In this document: positions 43,381 through 56,056 of the stretch, piece by piece
Layout: every line of letters begins with the position of its first letter
Position numbering within the stretch: position 1 is the first letter of the stretch
Assembly (NCBI GenBank): GCA_030789695.1
Contig: CM061135.1
Location: 106,711,262 to 106,775,261 of the forward strand
Origin: Scilla litardierei
Taxonomy: Eukaryota > Streptophyta > Magnoliopsida > Asparagales > Asparagaceae
Direction of reading: 5' to 3'
Length of the DNA stretch: 64,000 nt
Position numbers and translations under genes: made by a program
The notes under the pieces: model-generated
The model's input: the letters and a program-made list of their open reading frames with translations, nothing else
What the model was told of the DNA's origin: nothing
The model's database searches: none

Positions 43381-44951
43381 TGCTTCAAAGTATCTGACGT
43401 GCATTTATATTTTATATATTCACGCACGTCTTCTCCGTAATTTTCCGTCGTTTTTCGTTGTTTCGAGTCCGTTCCTTTGTGTTTTTAGTTCCTTTTTACT
43501 TTTGTTGTGTTTGTGTGCTTTTGCAGGATATTGCTGGCACATGGGACATACAAGGCCAACATCATGAGTCCCTCGAGCAATGAGAGGTGTCGCACGAGAT
43601 CCTGAGAGCCAATTGTCAAGTTAAATCATGTATCAGCTCTCAACCGATCTGGTGGATAGATCCACCCGATCGGTTCATGCGGTCGTATATGTCCCGTGAA
43701 AGAGGCAACTCCACCCGATCAGTTCAGTGATCGGGTGGATGTGACACAGGGCACTATTTTGAGAGCCAAAGTTCACCTGATTGGTTGACTTGTCAATCGA
43801 TTGGTCACCTGTAGCAGCTACTTACCATGCTCGAGAATTCAAAGACTCACCCGATCAGTTCAGCGATCGGGTGAGGTTTATCAGAGCCGAAGACCAAGTC
43901 TCCCGATCGTCTCACCCAATCGGTTGAAGTTTCAACCGATCGGGTGGACGTCTATTTTTGTCTTTTAGTGGGAATATTCACTGGCATCTTGCCAAATTGT
44001 ATAAATAGAGCTAGGTTTTCCCAAAAATGGAATCCCCATTTAAAGCTGTTTTTAGGGATTTTGGCTGCTTTGAATTAAACCTTTTTTGTATGTTTCTTAA
44101 TCGTTCTTATATTTTAATATTGGGTTTATACCTCTATTTGCTACAGTAATCTATTGCTTGATTTCCATTTTGATGGCTATAATCTGTTTTATTGCATCTC
44201 ATGCCATGATTAGTAAGTAGTTCTGAAATCTGGGACATTAGTGAAAGCCCCTTCGTGGGTTCTCACTAGAACGGCCTTAGAATTAGGGATTCGATAGGAT
44301 ATATGGATTTAGATGGTTACGCGGGGGCGTTTTATTGTCATTGGCGGGATAATGACCGCCTTTGACCGTCGGGCCAAGGAGAAATAAAATGGGAGTTTGA
44401 TTCTCTAGCCACAGCTCACCCCCCTAGCGTAGACATTGATTCCTCGCACGTGGGAATGGCTTGGATGAAATGTCGGGAGCAATCGTTACAAGCTTAGCGC
44501 TCCCAGAGTCGGGCGGTGTTGGACATGGGAATGCCCACCGTCCGAATCCGGGTAGACCTAGCGTATCATCCTGGGCATCGACCGAAATATCGGGCCCATG
44601 GGACGCTAGGTACCACCATTAGAGGCAATGTCTCACCGCTAAACCCTAGAGTCCGATCACATTCCTATCCTTCGGTCGAAATAGTGAGAATTCATGATAT
44701 GACAGAAGCCATAGTCCTAGGTTGCATTTTTATCTCTTACACCTTTTTCATTAGTTTACTATCGTGACATCCAACAAGAGAATAGGCTAGCTCACCCACC
44801 GGGTGATCCGGATCCCGAATATTCACAAGCACAACACACGCCTCCCTGTGATCGACCCCCAAGCCACACTTCGACACCGTGTACTTACGGTTTACAAATT
44901 CTAATCCTAGTATCTTCGTCCCGATTTGAGTGCCAAACGGACGGACGGTCA
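43381..44951 (+). mobile_element. Athila-type 5' LTR
   Basis: Starts TGCTTCAAAG after the kinase relic and ends GACGGTCA just before the primer-binding site. A TATA box lies at about 44000 (TATAAATAG). A cluster of ACCCGATCGGT-type palindromes fills 43635-43970. No second LTR is present because a Copia-type element cuts the right side. The start is inferred from TG and the end of similarity to the kinase relic. Confidence 0.65.
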
Positions 44952-44958
44952 AGCTTTA

Positions 44959-44975
44959 TGGCGCCTTGCCGGGGA
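44959..44975 (+). promoter_or_regulatory. Primer-binding site, tRNA-Asp type
   Basis: TGGCGCCTTGCCGGGGA matches the complement of the 3' end of plant tRNA-Asp (TGGCGCCGTTGCCGGGGA) except for one missing base. This primer is characteristic of Athila elements. Confidence 0.8.
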
Positions 44976-45128
44976 GGCAACGTGCTTGTTACATTTAGGA
45001 CCCTGTTATCCTTAAGACTAGCTCACATCCTTACCTCATGATAATTTTCACATTCTACACTTTTGTTTTTATTTTTGTTTTTATTTCGCATCATACCATA
45101 CATGCTTCACGGTATATCTTGATTTTTC

Positions 45129-46226
45129 ATGCGCAGGAACTCGAGGAGTCTTGACGACGTAGTTCATTTGGATCCCGAGATCAACGTCACCCTGAGGCGT
45201 TTGAACCCAGAAAGAAGAAGAAGAGAAGAATTTGTCGCCATGGCAGGAAATAGCACTCTTCCAAAGTCTTTGCTCGAGTATTCGATGCCGTCTATTGGGT
45301 CCATATCCAGCATTCAACCTCCGGCCATTACGATCGAAAACTTTGAGCTGAAGCCATCACTTGTGGCTTGGATCCAACATGACCAATTTTCTGGAGCTCA
45401 CATGGAGAATCCCATCGAGCAGTTAGACTCATTTTTGGAGAAGTGTGAGACGTTTAAGATCAATGGCGTATCAACCGAGGCTATTCGGTTAAGATTATTC
45501 TCATTCTGTCTACGGGATAAAGCGAAGCAATGGCTGAGGGGGAAGGACCCCAACACGTTCACAACCTGGGAGCGGCTTTTGAACGGATTCTTGAACAAGT
45601 TCTTTCCTCCGAGGAAGACAATGAATCTAAGAAGCGAGATCTCCTCTTTCTTCCAGGCTAGCCATGAGTCGCTACATGAAGCGTGGATGAGGTACAAGGA
45701 AATGCAGAGGAAATGTTCTCACCACAAGCTCCCCCGCTGGCAGATCATAAACTTGTTTTATAATGGACTGAGGGACAATTTGAAGTCCTCTATGGATGCC
45801 GCAGCGGGTGGATCCTTCATGGAAAGAAATGAAGTGGATGCCAGAACTATTTTGGAGAACACGACATCCAACAATGAGAGGTGGATCGATGAGCGCGCTA
45901 CACCAAAAGCTGGTGGAATGCACCGGGTAAAGGAAGTGGATAAGCTGTCAAGAAAATTCGATTTGCTTTCCACTCAGATTTCAGCGTTCATGGTTGGAGC
46001 CGGTGCCGCTAACCCACATCATGTAGCGGCAGTGGAAAATGAAGTGATGGGAGACTTCGATGTTGGAGACATCTTGGCGCCCATGGATCAAGCAAGTGCC
46101 CTATTTTATAATCCTACGGGAATTGCCCCCTATCCGCTGAGAACGAGTTCTAATCCTGGATATTCTCCCAATAATCGGAATCATCCAAATTTCAGCTATA
46201 AGGCACCTTACCAACAACTCCAGTAA
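45129..46226 (+). pseudogene. Athila-type gag, truncated by nonsense codons
   Basis: The frame starts at ATG 45129, 154 bp after the primer site. Residues about 70-270 are a retrotransposon gag domain (GVSTEAIRLRLFSFCLRDKA, QWLRGKDPNTFTTWERL, LNKFFPPRKTMNLRSEISSF, NLFYNGL). The open frame ends at TAA 46226, but homologous coding text continues as a Gln/Pro-rich linker to 46512 with at least five more stops, most at expected Gln codons. The protein would package RNA. The stop pattern fits C-to-T decay of methylated DNA. Confidence 0.8.
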
Positions 46227-47599
46227 CCTCATCAACAACAACAATATCCACCTCCTCCACCTCAACAACAAATGTATCAACAGTTTCCTCCTCGACATTA
46301 GCAACCTCTGCCCCAACAACAACAGTACAATCAATAACAACGAGGGGTCTCTCCGATTGAGAACATTCTGACTCAGTATATCGTGAATCAGGAGAAGATC
46401 ATGCTACAACTATAGCTTGGGCAGAAATCCTTGGCCGACCAAGTAACCCAGTTGGGGTTATAAGTAGCCAACCTCTAGAAGGAGCAAGGACAACTGCTGG
46501 GTCAACCGGAGGTGAACCCTAGGGGACCAAGCCAAACTCTAGCCTTGACTCACGGTCAAGCGAATGTCTCTGCCATTGATTTGAGGAGTAGAAAGAAGAT
46601 TCTGGCACTGGAGGCCGAGAAAGATAATGAATCACCATTTGTCAATAAGAAACCGAATATGGAAGTGAGCGACAATGGAGCTTCAACATCGAGCCCCGTG
46701 ACTCCGGAGGGAGATTCTGAGAAGACGAAGAAGAATGAGGGCGATGACTTGAGGGTTTTCAAGCCTTCAGTACCATTTCCGCAGAGGCTTGCCAAGGCCA
46801 AATTGATGAGAAGTATGGCAGGTTCTTTGAGATGGTGAAGGATCTACGTCTTCAGATCCTGTGCCTAGAAGCGATCGAGACTATTCCCTCGTACGCGAAA
46901 TTTCTTAAGGACCTAGTGACGAAGGGGGCGAGAAAAGAGAAAGTGGTCCTTACGGGAGAATGTAGCGCCCTGATTCAGTGAGCCAATCCGTCGAAGCTCA
47001 AGGACCCGGGAAGTTTTTCTATCCCGTGCTCTATAAGGGAAGTATCAATTAATAGAGCATTTGTCGATTTGGGAGCTAGTGTAAGTTTGATGCCCCTATC
47101 GCTGTACAGATGGATCAATATGGGTGAACTGGAACCCACGGGGATGACCCTGCAGCTAGCAGATAGATCGGTGAAGTACCCCGTGGGATTCGTCGACGAT
47201 TTACCAGTTAATGTCCGCGGTGTACGTGTGCCGGTGGATTTCGTGGTTATGGATATGACCGATGATAATCACACTTCGATTATTCTCAGAAGAACTTTTA
47301 TGGCAACTGTCGATGTACTCATCGACGGGAAATTGTCCTTAAACATCGGTGATCAAACAGTAGAATTTGACTTGGCACTGTCCATGAAGTTGTCACCCGA
47401 GGGACCCAAATGCAACCTTCTGGAGATAAAAGAAGAGAGAGTTAATGAAGAAGGAGCATGGGAAGTTCTTTCTAGGAACCCCCCCCTGAAGACTTGGTTG
47501 GAATCGGGGAGCACACTAGGCTGGATGGATAGAAAGTTCTTGAGCCAGAATGTATCTCCCAGTCAACTCTCCCTGGACTTGGAAAGAATGCTCGGATGA
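46227..47599 (+). pseudogene. Athila-type gag-pol junction and aspartic protease remnant
   Basis: After the linker, 46512-46797 reads a basic region ending FPQRLAKAK; a frameshift near 46797 leads to EMVKDLRLQI and PSYAKFLKDLVTKG, with a TGA near 46980. The protease follows (DPGSFSIPCSI, VDLGASVSLMPLSLY, ILRRTFMATVDVLID). DLGAS in place of DTGA is usual for Athila-like proteases. No reverse transcriptase, RNase H or integrase follows, so pol is deleted. Confidence 0.75.
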
Positions 47600-47888
47600 A
47601 GAGCAAGGGGAAAGAGCCTTTGATGCTCATCGCTGATGAAGTTCGAATTCTGAAAAGAGTGGCAAATGTCGCCAACACAAAAGAGAAGCCCACTGATATC
47701 ACAAGTGGGGGAGTTATTGAGACCATCCATTTGTTGCCGTTGTCAACAACCAGAATTTCTGCCCCAACCGCTGAGAGGACGCCGACCGTTGAGAGTCACC
47801 CGTTCAAGCCCCATTGAATATCATATCGGGAGTCGAGCGAACGATTATAAAAAACAGCGCTTCTTGGGAGGCAACCCGTGCCCTAAAC
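47600..47888 (+). mobile_element. Athila-type 3' internal remnant
   Basis: A short basic frame continues to 47817, then a phrase AGCGCTTCTTGGGAGGCAAC, common downstream of Athila coding regions, ends at the insertion point of a Copia-type LTR. Confidence 0.55.
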
Positions 47889-49682
47889 TGTAAGGACCCT
47901 GGCTATGGAGAAAACACTAGAAGGGGGTTGAATAGTGTTTAAGCAATTTAAAAAGATAGTTACACCAATTTAAATGCTAACCAACAATATAGTGCGGAAT
48001 TAAAATAAAACCCAAATAGAAACAAATGCAAACGTAAGGATGTTTTAAGGGTTCGGATTACCCAAGTCATTTCCCGACTTGTTCCCGGTAATCATATGTC
48101 CCTTCCACCCGTATACCTTCGGATACTCAAGTTAGAACCCTAACTTGAGGTTTCCTTAAAACCCACCTGTAGCAAACCTACAAGTGAAATCGAAATACAC
48201 TCGATTGACCTTGACTCCCACAACTTGGAAGCAAGCAAACCACTCTCACAACCCGAGAGCAAATTCAAATAACAAAAGTTATGAAATATGAAAGCAACTC
48301 TTACAATCACCTATGCCTTGAAGTAGAACTTGAAGGATAAGTGTGTTGTGTGTTGAAGACTCTCTTGGAAGAGAGGAAAAAGTCCTTTCTCTTGACTGCA
48401 CCAAATGCCTATAATATGATTCTTTGGTTCTAGGTTGGAGAGCAAGAGATCAAAGATTGGAATGCTTAGGGCTTTAGGATTTGAGAGCTTTAATCATGAG
48501 AATGAAAGATTGAGAGATTTTGCAATAGCCTAGGTAACTTGGTAACCTGTCAATGGAACAAGATGCCACATATATAGGTTTATGAAATCCTCAAAACGGA
48601 ATTAGTAAAAACCCTTTTGGAATCCGTGAGAAAACTCTCAACGGATAGAATCCGCACTCGCGACAGTCGACTATTGAAGAAACCACAGTCGACTGTTGCA
48701 CTGTCAGATAGGGTATGCGAGAATTCATAATGGTAACTTACCACGTGGACAGTCGATTGATGAAGCATAGACAGTCGACTGTTGAACCAAAAGTCGACTG
48801 TAAATCCTTCTACAGGCGACTGGCCGTAAGTTGGGTAAGTTAAAGAATTCTGGAAAACATCTGGGATAACAGGACAGACGACTGTTGAGGAGAAGACAGT
48901 CGACTGTTAATCAGAACAGGCGACTGTAAATCCTTCTACAGACGACTATCAAAAACCCTGAGATTTTCTAGAGAGCTAACTCAACAAATTGGCTCACATA
49001 CAGATGACTGATGCATCATTAACAGTCGACTGATCCATTGGATAGTCGACTGTAAATTCAACATTAGTCGACTGGCCATAAAAGACAGATCAATAGATTT
49101 TAGTCAACTGACAGACAGGCGACTGATTCATAAAACACAGTCGACTGTCACTTGGACAGGCGACTGTAAATCGTTCATGAGTCGCCTGTGGGAAATAAGA
49201 CAGAGAAGCCCAAAACTAGATTGTAAAAGTTTGTGCATAATAGGCGACTGTAAAATGTAAAATGTACAATGTACAGTAGTCGACGGTTATATACAATACA
49301 AGCACAATCAAATAAATAAATGTATTGGAGTCTAAGGACAGTTGATCTAATGATGTCCTAAGACTGAAATGAGGATGTGTGTGTGTGCTCCAACATTGTT
49401 CTACTTCTAAGCTACATACTAGAAGAGATAAAAGAAATTTACATTGACGAATTCTCTCTTCTATCCAATGTATGAGCTTGAAGTCTTCATGGAGCTTTAA
49501 TCACCATCCACGATCATCCAATCCATTTCATTTCCCTTCAATGAACTTTGAGTGTCATCCATTTCTAGTATATCTTCATAATTAGCTTAGGCAATGTATT
49601 AACTGCAAAATAGGGGATTAGTCACAAGTATTTATGTTTTATCATCATTAACACCAAGTAGGGAGAAGTCCAATACTCAACA
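47889..49682 (-). mobile_element. Copia-type (SIRE-like) LTR
   Basis: On the minus strand the LTR starts TGTTGAGTATTGG just after a purine tract AAAAAGGGGAAGAA and ends CCTTACA, giving TG...CA ends and about 1.8 kb. The CATCATCAAAAAGGGG phrase before it is typical of the SIRE/Maximus lineage. About twenty copies of a CAGTCGACTG-like palindrome lie at 48655-49285. The other LTR is not present. Confidence 0.65.
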
Positions 49683-50335
49683 TTCTTCCCCTTTTTGATG
49701 ATGACAAACAAACATAAACAAAAAGATAAATACTTGTGCTTAATGAAAACTTACTCCCCTTACATAGATGCCAATCAAGTTAGTCAACAAATATTTGGGC
49801 ATCTATATATCAATTGAAGCAAATGAGTAAGATATGAGTGAATTCAATTCATGAAATCTAGGAAATAAAAATCCATATTCATTGTAATCTTACTCCCCCT
49901 GAATCTAATTCAACTTCAATCTTAGATTCAAAGTGTTAGCACATACTAGCACTTCATTATGAACCTTGTATGTTTATTTCTCCCCCCCTATGGCATTATC
50001 CAAAAATGTGGGAGTAAATAACAACAACAATAATCGTGCTAAATAAGAACTAACAACAATCAAAGAGTATAAAGATATATAGAATCAAAATCATAAAACC
50101 ACATAATATACTTAAGTGAGTAGAGGAATGAAAGTCCAATATCAACATTTTAGATATACGAAAAACAATATATAGTCTCAAAAATGCATCACATCACAGA
50201 TAGCATGAATAATCCAATATCAAGTCCAAATTGTCTAAAAAATACACCAGAGAAGAATATATCATTCATGGAGACAATATCACAATCAACACACAGATAA
50301 GATAAGCAATTATACTATGTGTGAAACAACAATAT
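49683..50335 (-). mobile_element. Copia-type internal 3' region
   Basis: Non-coding sequence between pol and the polypurine tract in SIRE-like elements. About 49950-50290 is similar to 215-495 of this window. It is cut at 50335 by the microsatellite next to LINE copy D. Confidence 0.5.
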
Positions 50336-50336
50336 C

Positions 50337-50351
50337 ATATATATATATATT
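50337..50351. repeat. (AT)n microsatellite, 5' flank of LINE copy D
   Basis: An alternating AT tract precedes TATAATTATAGAG and the ORF1 start. Confidence 0.9.
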
Positions 50352-50363
50352 ATAATTATAGAG

Positions 50364-52331
50364 ATGGTCTCCGTTTCTTGCGGAGAGGCGATTGGCAATG
50401 GCGATCCTGGCGACCCAAAACCTAATGGCAATGGAGATTCCTCTGGCGGATTGGCTGGCAACGACTTCTCAGGCAGTGGCACCTCGGGTGCTCTGGCGGT
50501 GAGACCTCCTTGTGAGGTCTCGGGAGATCTGGCGGCGGTAGGCACCTCAGCGGGTGAGAGATCTAGCGGTGAGGGCTTCTCTTTGAAGGAAGCGCTGCTG
50601 CGAAAGTCTTCCGATGGGGTGGCTGACGGCAGGACCAGGGATTTCGTCCGGTCAGATGCGGATGTTAGGTCTCGACCCGATGGAGATTGGCAGGTGGTTG
50701 AGCACCGGAGAGGGAAGGGAAAATAGGGCAACAGATTGGGAGGCGTCGGGAACGGGCGGGGCATGGGTGGTGCTAACATTGGCAGGCCCATGGCAAATCA
50801 TCGGGGCACTTCTTCAGTCCGAGTTCCTCGGTCTGCCCCAAGGGTGTTTGATAAATTGTCTAGCAGACCTCCTTCAGCTATCAAGATTGCCACCAACTGG
50901 CCGAAGCAATCTTGGGCGGACATCTGTTCTAATATCAGGATTTACGACCAAGACGTTGGTATGTCATTTGTGCCCCCTGCTACCCAAGAGGATGGCACCC
51001 TTATTGCCATGGTGCTGAAATCAGCGCTTGCTAGAGGAGCTGAACAATGGAAGTCTACCCTTGTGGGGTATGTTTTGGGGGATATCCCATTCTATGGGCA
51101 TCTTTGCGCCTGGGTGGATAGACTTTGGAATCTCAAAAAAGGTATAAAAATTTACAGCCGTGATAATGGGTTTTTCTGCTTCAAATTTGAGGATGAAGGG
51201 GAGTGTGCGAGAACCCTCCACGGAGGGCCATGGATGTTTGATGGAAGACTGATGGTGCTTCAACGTTGGAGTCCTGGTCTCAAACTAGAGCGGGATATTC
51301 TCTCCTCTGTCCCTGTCTGGGTCCAACTCCATGGAATCCCCTTGGAGATGTGGACTCTTGAAATCCTGAATTTCATTGCTTCCCTAGTCGGGAAACCAAT
51401 ATGCTTGGACAAGCTCACGGCTAAGAAGGAGCGGCTGTCGTTTGCTAGATGTCTTATTGAAATCCATGCTAAACAGGTGACCCCCCAATCTGTGCTGGTT
51501 GGAACTGAGGATGGACCTACCTTATCTATCTCTGTGAAAATAGAGGGGGAACCTCCGCGATGCTCGAAGTGTGTTTGTTTCGGTCACTCTGAGAAACAAT
51601 GCCCTGATACGGGTGAGCCACCTTCGATCCAAGTTTCTAATGAAGAAGGTTTGAAGAGTTGTGCTGAAAATTCTAATACTTTCCCTGGAACAAATGCGAC
51701 TGAACCAAGGCCTTGTGCTGGCAAATACCAACACTCCATTTTACCCCCCTTGCTTGCCACTACCAGGGCGTCCCCAGTCCCAGGGGATAATCTTGCACCT
51801 CAGGTCTTGGAGGGCCCACCTGAGGTTCTGATCCAGGTCCAAGAAGTAACAGATGATGGCCAGCGTTTACCCAATCCATGCAAGGGCGGCGGGCCGGGTG
51901 AGAGGCGTACAGAAGCTAGGATGAGTCGACCTGCAGACGGGAATTCGGAAGCAAATATTGAAGAAGGCCAAATCCTTTCACCTGGGAGCTTGAATGTCCG
52001 GGCCCCATTTGAGCATGCGGGGGGATTGCATACTACGGGGGATGCGGATCCCTTAGACAAGGCTGAAGAGTTCACAGACCTGCGGGATAATAACGTTACC
52101 CTGTGCCGAGACATGCCTTCCTTACTATCCGATACTAATTGCCCAGAATTAAATTGTTTTACTGAAGAATTTGTTATAGATAATCCAGAATGGGAGTTAG
52201 AAGTTACAGAGCAGGTTCAGCTTGCCACCCTCAAGCCAGCCAAGAAAAAGAAAGATTGTGTGCCTCCTTCCTCCTCCAGGAAAAGCTCTCGCCTGCAGGA
52301 AAATGGCCAATGGCCTAAACCAACCAGTTAA
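50364..52331 (+). pseudogene. LINE ORF1, one nonsense codon
   Basis: A 655-codon frame with a single TAG at 50724-50726 (GKGK-stop-GNRLG), probably from CAG. The first 120 residues are Gly/Ser-rich. A DUF4283-type region lies at about residues 220-370 (WKSTLVGYVLGDIPFYGH, GGPWMFDGRLMVLQRW, VWVQLHGIPLEMW), then a CX2CX4HX4C knuckle (CSKCVCFGHSEKQC), then a long acidic linker and a Lys/Ser-rich tail. If ribosomes restart after the TAG, the protein from ATG 50736 keeps every recognisable domain. Confidence 0.88.
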
Positions 52332-52333
52332 TT

Positions 52334-55300
52334 ATGACGGTCTTCTTTTGGAATACCAGGGGATTGAACAATTCAGTTAGGAAAAGGGACCTTCGCGAAA
52401 AGTTGAGGATTCTGAAGCCTTCTGCGTTGGTTCTGGTAGAGACTAAATTAAATACTCTATCTAACTGTGCTAAGTTGGGGATGCAAAAAGACTGGCATAT
52501 TTTCAATAATTTTGATCTCTCTTCTGGGGGTAGGATTATTATGGGATTTGACCCAAGCGTTTGGAGAGCAACGATGTTGTCATGCTCGGCTCAGCACATT
52601 TCAGTTTCTTGCTCTAACGTGGGTGGGTTCTCTTGCTTCATCACCGGTGTATATGGTCTTAATTCCATGGAAGGGAGGAAGGATCTCTGGGCTAAGCTTG
52701 CGCTTGACTTCAGCAATATTAACAATGTCCCTTGGATTATTGGGGGAGACTTCAACAGTGTCCTATACGCTAGAGACAAGGTTGGGGGCTGTACTCTTGA
52801 AGCCAGTATGGTGCGGGACTATGAAAACTGTATTTCCTACTGTGGACTTCATGAACTCAAGAGCATGGGGAATAGGTTGAGCTGGTGTAATAATCGCATT
52901 GGGGATGGTAGAATCGCGGCGCAACTGGACAGAGTCTTTGCTAATGCTAGTTGGATTAATACTCTACAGTCTACTTATGTTGAATATCTTGATGCGGGGA
53001 CCAGTGACCACTCACCCATGGTGGTATATTTGCACACTCAGGTTCTTTCTAAGCCCAAACCTTTCAAAGCTTTTAATTATTGGGCCTCTTGCCCTGGGTA
53101 TAAGGATATCATTACCTCCCACTGGAGTCTCGAGGTAGTTGGCACCCCTATGTTTCGGTTGGTTCGAAAACTCAGTAATTTAAAGCCAGTCTTAAGGGAC
53201 TGGGCAGGTAAGCACAAAGCTGATATGGTGGTTGAGAAGTGCAAGGGGAAATTGAAGGAGATCAGACAGAACCCAAGAATCCACAGTGACAAGGACCTTC
53301 AGTTGAAGGAATGTCAGCTTATTAGAGAGTTGACCCATGCTATGAAGATGGAGGAGGAAATGTTTAAACAAAAAAGTCGACAAGATTGGCTTACCCTGGG
53401 AGACATGAACACCAAGTTTTTCTATTGCCATATGAATGCAAGGTCCAGCCGTAACAACTTGGGACATCTGGTGGACCGGACAGGTGCTCAAAACAGAATG
53501 ATTGGTGATCTGAAGGATGAAGCGCCTCTATTCTTTGAAAAGCTCTATAACCGAAACATTGATCTGTGCCCCTTCAATAAAATTGTCCATAAGCGTATCT
53601 TGACCGAAAGAGCTGCCTCTTGGCTGAGTAGAATGGTCACTAGCGAAGAGATTAAAGATGCTGTCTTCCAAATTGGGGCAGATAAAGCGCCTGGTCCTGA
53701 CGGGTATAATGGCTTCTTCTTTCAGCACAACTGGGAGGTTATTGGTGAAGAGGTCACTTCTGCAATTAAGTCATTCTTTTACTCTGGATCTCTGCTAAAG
53801 CAAGTCAACCACACATTTCTTACACTGGTTCCAAAAAATTCCAACGCTTCTACCTTGGGAGATTACAGGCCTATTGCCTGTTGCAATGTTCTATACAAAT
53901 GCATCAGCAAAATCTTATGTAACAGGCTCAAGGATGTGATTCATGACTTGATTTCCCCTAACCAAGCCGCATTTCTAAAAGGTAGGCTTCTGTCGGACTG
54001 TTCGCTTATTGCCCATGAACAGATCCGGGACTTCAGCAATCCAATGGGAGGTAGAGCTTGTCTGAAGCTGGATCTAAGAAAAGCTTTTGATAGCGTTAAC
54101 CGGGAGTTCATCGCATACTTTCTGAAACAGCTTCGATTCCCCGACATCTTCATAGCTTGGATCAAGGCATGCATCGACTCTCCCACTTTTTCGGTAATGG
54201 TGAATGGCTCACCTTATGGTTTCTTTGGCAGCAGCAGAGGGCTTCGGCAAGGTGACCCCCTTTCCCCGTTCTTATTTGTTATTATCATGGAGATGTTCTC
54301 TATTCTTGTAGATAAAGCCATCAATGCACGAAGGATCATGCCTATGAGACGAAATGGGTCCATATCGCACCTATTATTTGCGGATGATTTATTGGTCTTC
54401 TGCAGAGCTAATAAAACATCTTTTTTGGGTGTCAAAGAGCTGTTGGAAGAATTTGGTAATTATACGGGGCTGGAGGTTAACTGGGAGAAAAGTGCATGAA
54501 TGTTTAGCAAAGGAACCCGGAACAAAGAAGTGTTGGCGGATCTTCTTAGAATCAAGATAGCTACAACCATTTCTACCTACCTCGGGCTTCCACTTTCTGT
54601 GAAATATCCTACGGCTACAAACTATACGAAATTGGTGGACAAATGCAAGAAAAAGATGAATAGTTGGGCTTCCTCGTTTCTCTCTATTGCAGGGCGTATT
54701 GAGCTTGTTCGATCCGTCATTTACGGGATGGTGGCTTTCTGGATGCAGGCTTTCCATGTTCCGGTTTCTGTTTTGAGAGCTATCACAGCTTCATGTAGAA
54801 AATTCGTCCTGGGGAACACTCGTGCTTGGGCTTGGGAGGATTTATGCAAACCAAAATCTGAAGGGGGTGTGGGCCTTCGACTTCTAGAAGAGCTAAATGC
54901 GGCAGCTGGGCTCAAACTCACATGGAGATACCTAACATCAAATAGCTTATGGGCGAATAATTTGAGGTTTATTTATCGCGCACAAGGTAGCTTGTTTGCG
55001 GCCAAACATTCAGTTACTTGCTCTGGGATGTGGAAACGATTGCTGAGGGTAAGACAAGTTTCGCACAAGCTTATACGGTGGATTGTCCGGGATGGGGAAA
55101 CTACGCTCTTTTGGCATGATTCGTGGCTTGCTTACGGCCCGCTGAACCAGCTATGCACGGTTCCCCAAGATGCAAGTCTCCTGAGAGTTTCTGACTACTG
55201 GACTCCGGCGGGTATGTGGTCTCATGATCCGGCTCTAGATCCTATTAGGCATCATCTACAGAATGTTAAAATCCGGCCTGGAATTGATGGATGGCAGTGG

Positions 55301-55885
55301 TTACGAGGTGAGTCTTTTACTTTCAAGGGAGCCTGGGATGGTGTGAGAAGGAGGGGCCTCGATTTCCCATTATATAAGTTGATCTGGTACCCTAACCATG
55401 TACCAAAGCTTTCTCTCACCCTACTGCGTGCACTCCGAGATAAGCTCCTCACTAGAGAAAAATTGTCCAGATGGGATCCAAATATACCCAACAATTGCGT
55501 ATTATGTGACGATAATGCAGGGGAGAATATTACTCATTTATTTTTCGCATGTAGCTATTCGGCATACATCTTCCGTAGAGCTATGCTGAAGTTAAAAGGC
55601 CCTCCCCATCTGTGCTCTTCCCTGCCTGAGGTCAGTAATTATATTATTCAGAATTATGGGGGTAAAAGCTCTCTTGACCTCCTTGCAAAAACTACCCTTG
55701 CCGCAATGGTGTGGCATATCTGGCGTGAAAGGAATCGGAGGATATTTGAAGATGAGAAAAGATGCAAGACCTCTCTTTTTGAAGAAATTGCTGCAGACAT
55801 TAGAGTTACCCTATATGGACAAGACCCAACCTCAGCCCAGGAGAGAGAGGCCTACTCGAATTGGGGCTTTATAGACACTGGATGA
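52334..55885 (+). pseudogene. LINE ORF2: endonuclease and reverse transcriptase, one nonsense codon
   Basis: An 1184-codon frame starting at ATG 52334, two bases after the ORF1 stop (TAATTATG). Residues 1-235: AP endonuclease (NTRGLNN, LVETKL, GGDFNSV, catalytic SDHSPM). About 375-720: reverse transcriptase (DKAPGPDGYNG, TLGDYRPIACCN, KLDLRKAFDSVNREF, GLRQGDPLSPFLF, FADDLLVFC). C-terminal zinc-binding region: CVLCDDNAGENITHLFFAC and WHIWRERNRRIF. A TGA at 54497-54499 interrupts NWEKSA-(stop)-MFSKGTRN, where LINE copy C has Gly. No RNase H domain is seen. Confidence 0.92.
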
Positions 55886-55940
55886 GTTTTACCATATTGT
55901 CTGCTTAAATGTTTGTGGAACTATGGGGATGATTCTACTA

Positions 55941-55977
55941 TTAGGGGGTGACGACGCATGTGTCATATCCCCCCTAT
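55941..55977 (+). promoter_or_regulatory. Conserved LINE 3' UTR core with hairpin potential
   Basis: TTAGGGGG, then TGACGACGCATGTGTC, then ATATCCCCCCTA. The arms can pair (TAGGGGG with CCCCCTA) and differ in sequence from the arms in copy A, while the loop core is conserved. Confidence 0.5.
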
Positions 55978-56056
55978 AGCGGAATTGTCCGCCATATGCT
56001 TTGACTGTAATTTTTTGTACAATATTCAATATATCTCTCGCTTACCGTCCAAAAAA

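Larger units (their letters stand above)
50352..56056 (+). mobile_element. Nearly intact L1-type LINE (copy D)
   Basis: A 5.7-kb element with ORF1 50364-52331, ORF2 52334-55885 and a 170-bp 3' UTR ending TACCGTCC plus an A run and (AT)n. Only one nonsense codon in each ORF is visible. It is the best-preserved LINE here and the best reference for the others. The 5' UTR is only 12 bp, so the true 5' end may be missing. Confidence 0.92.
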
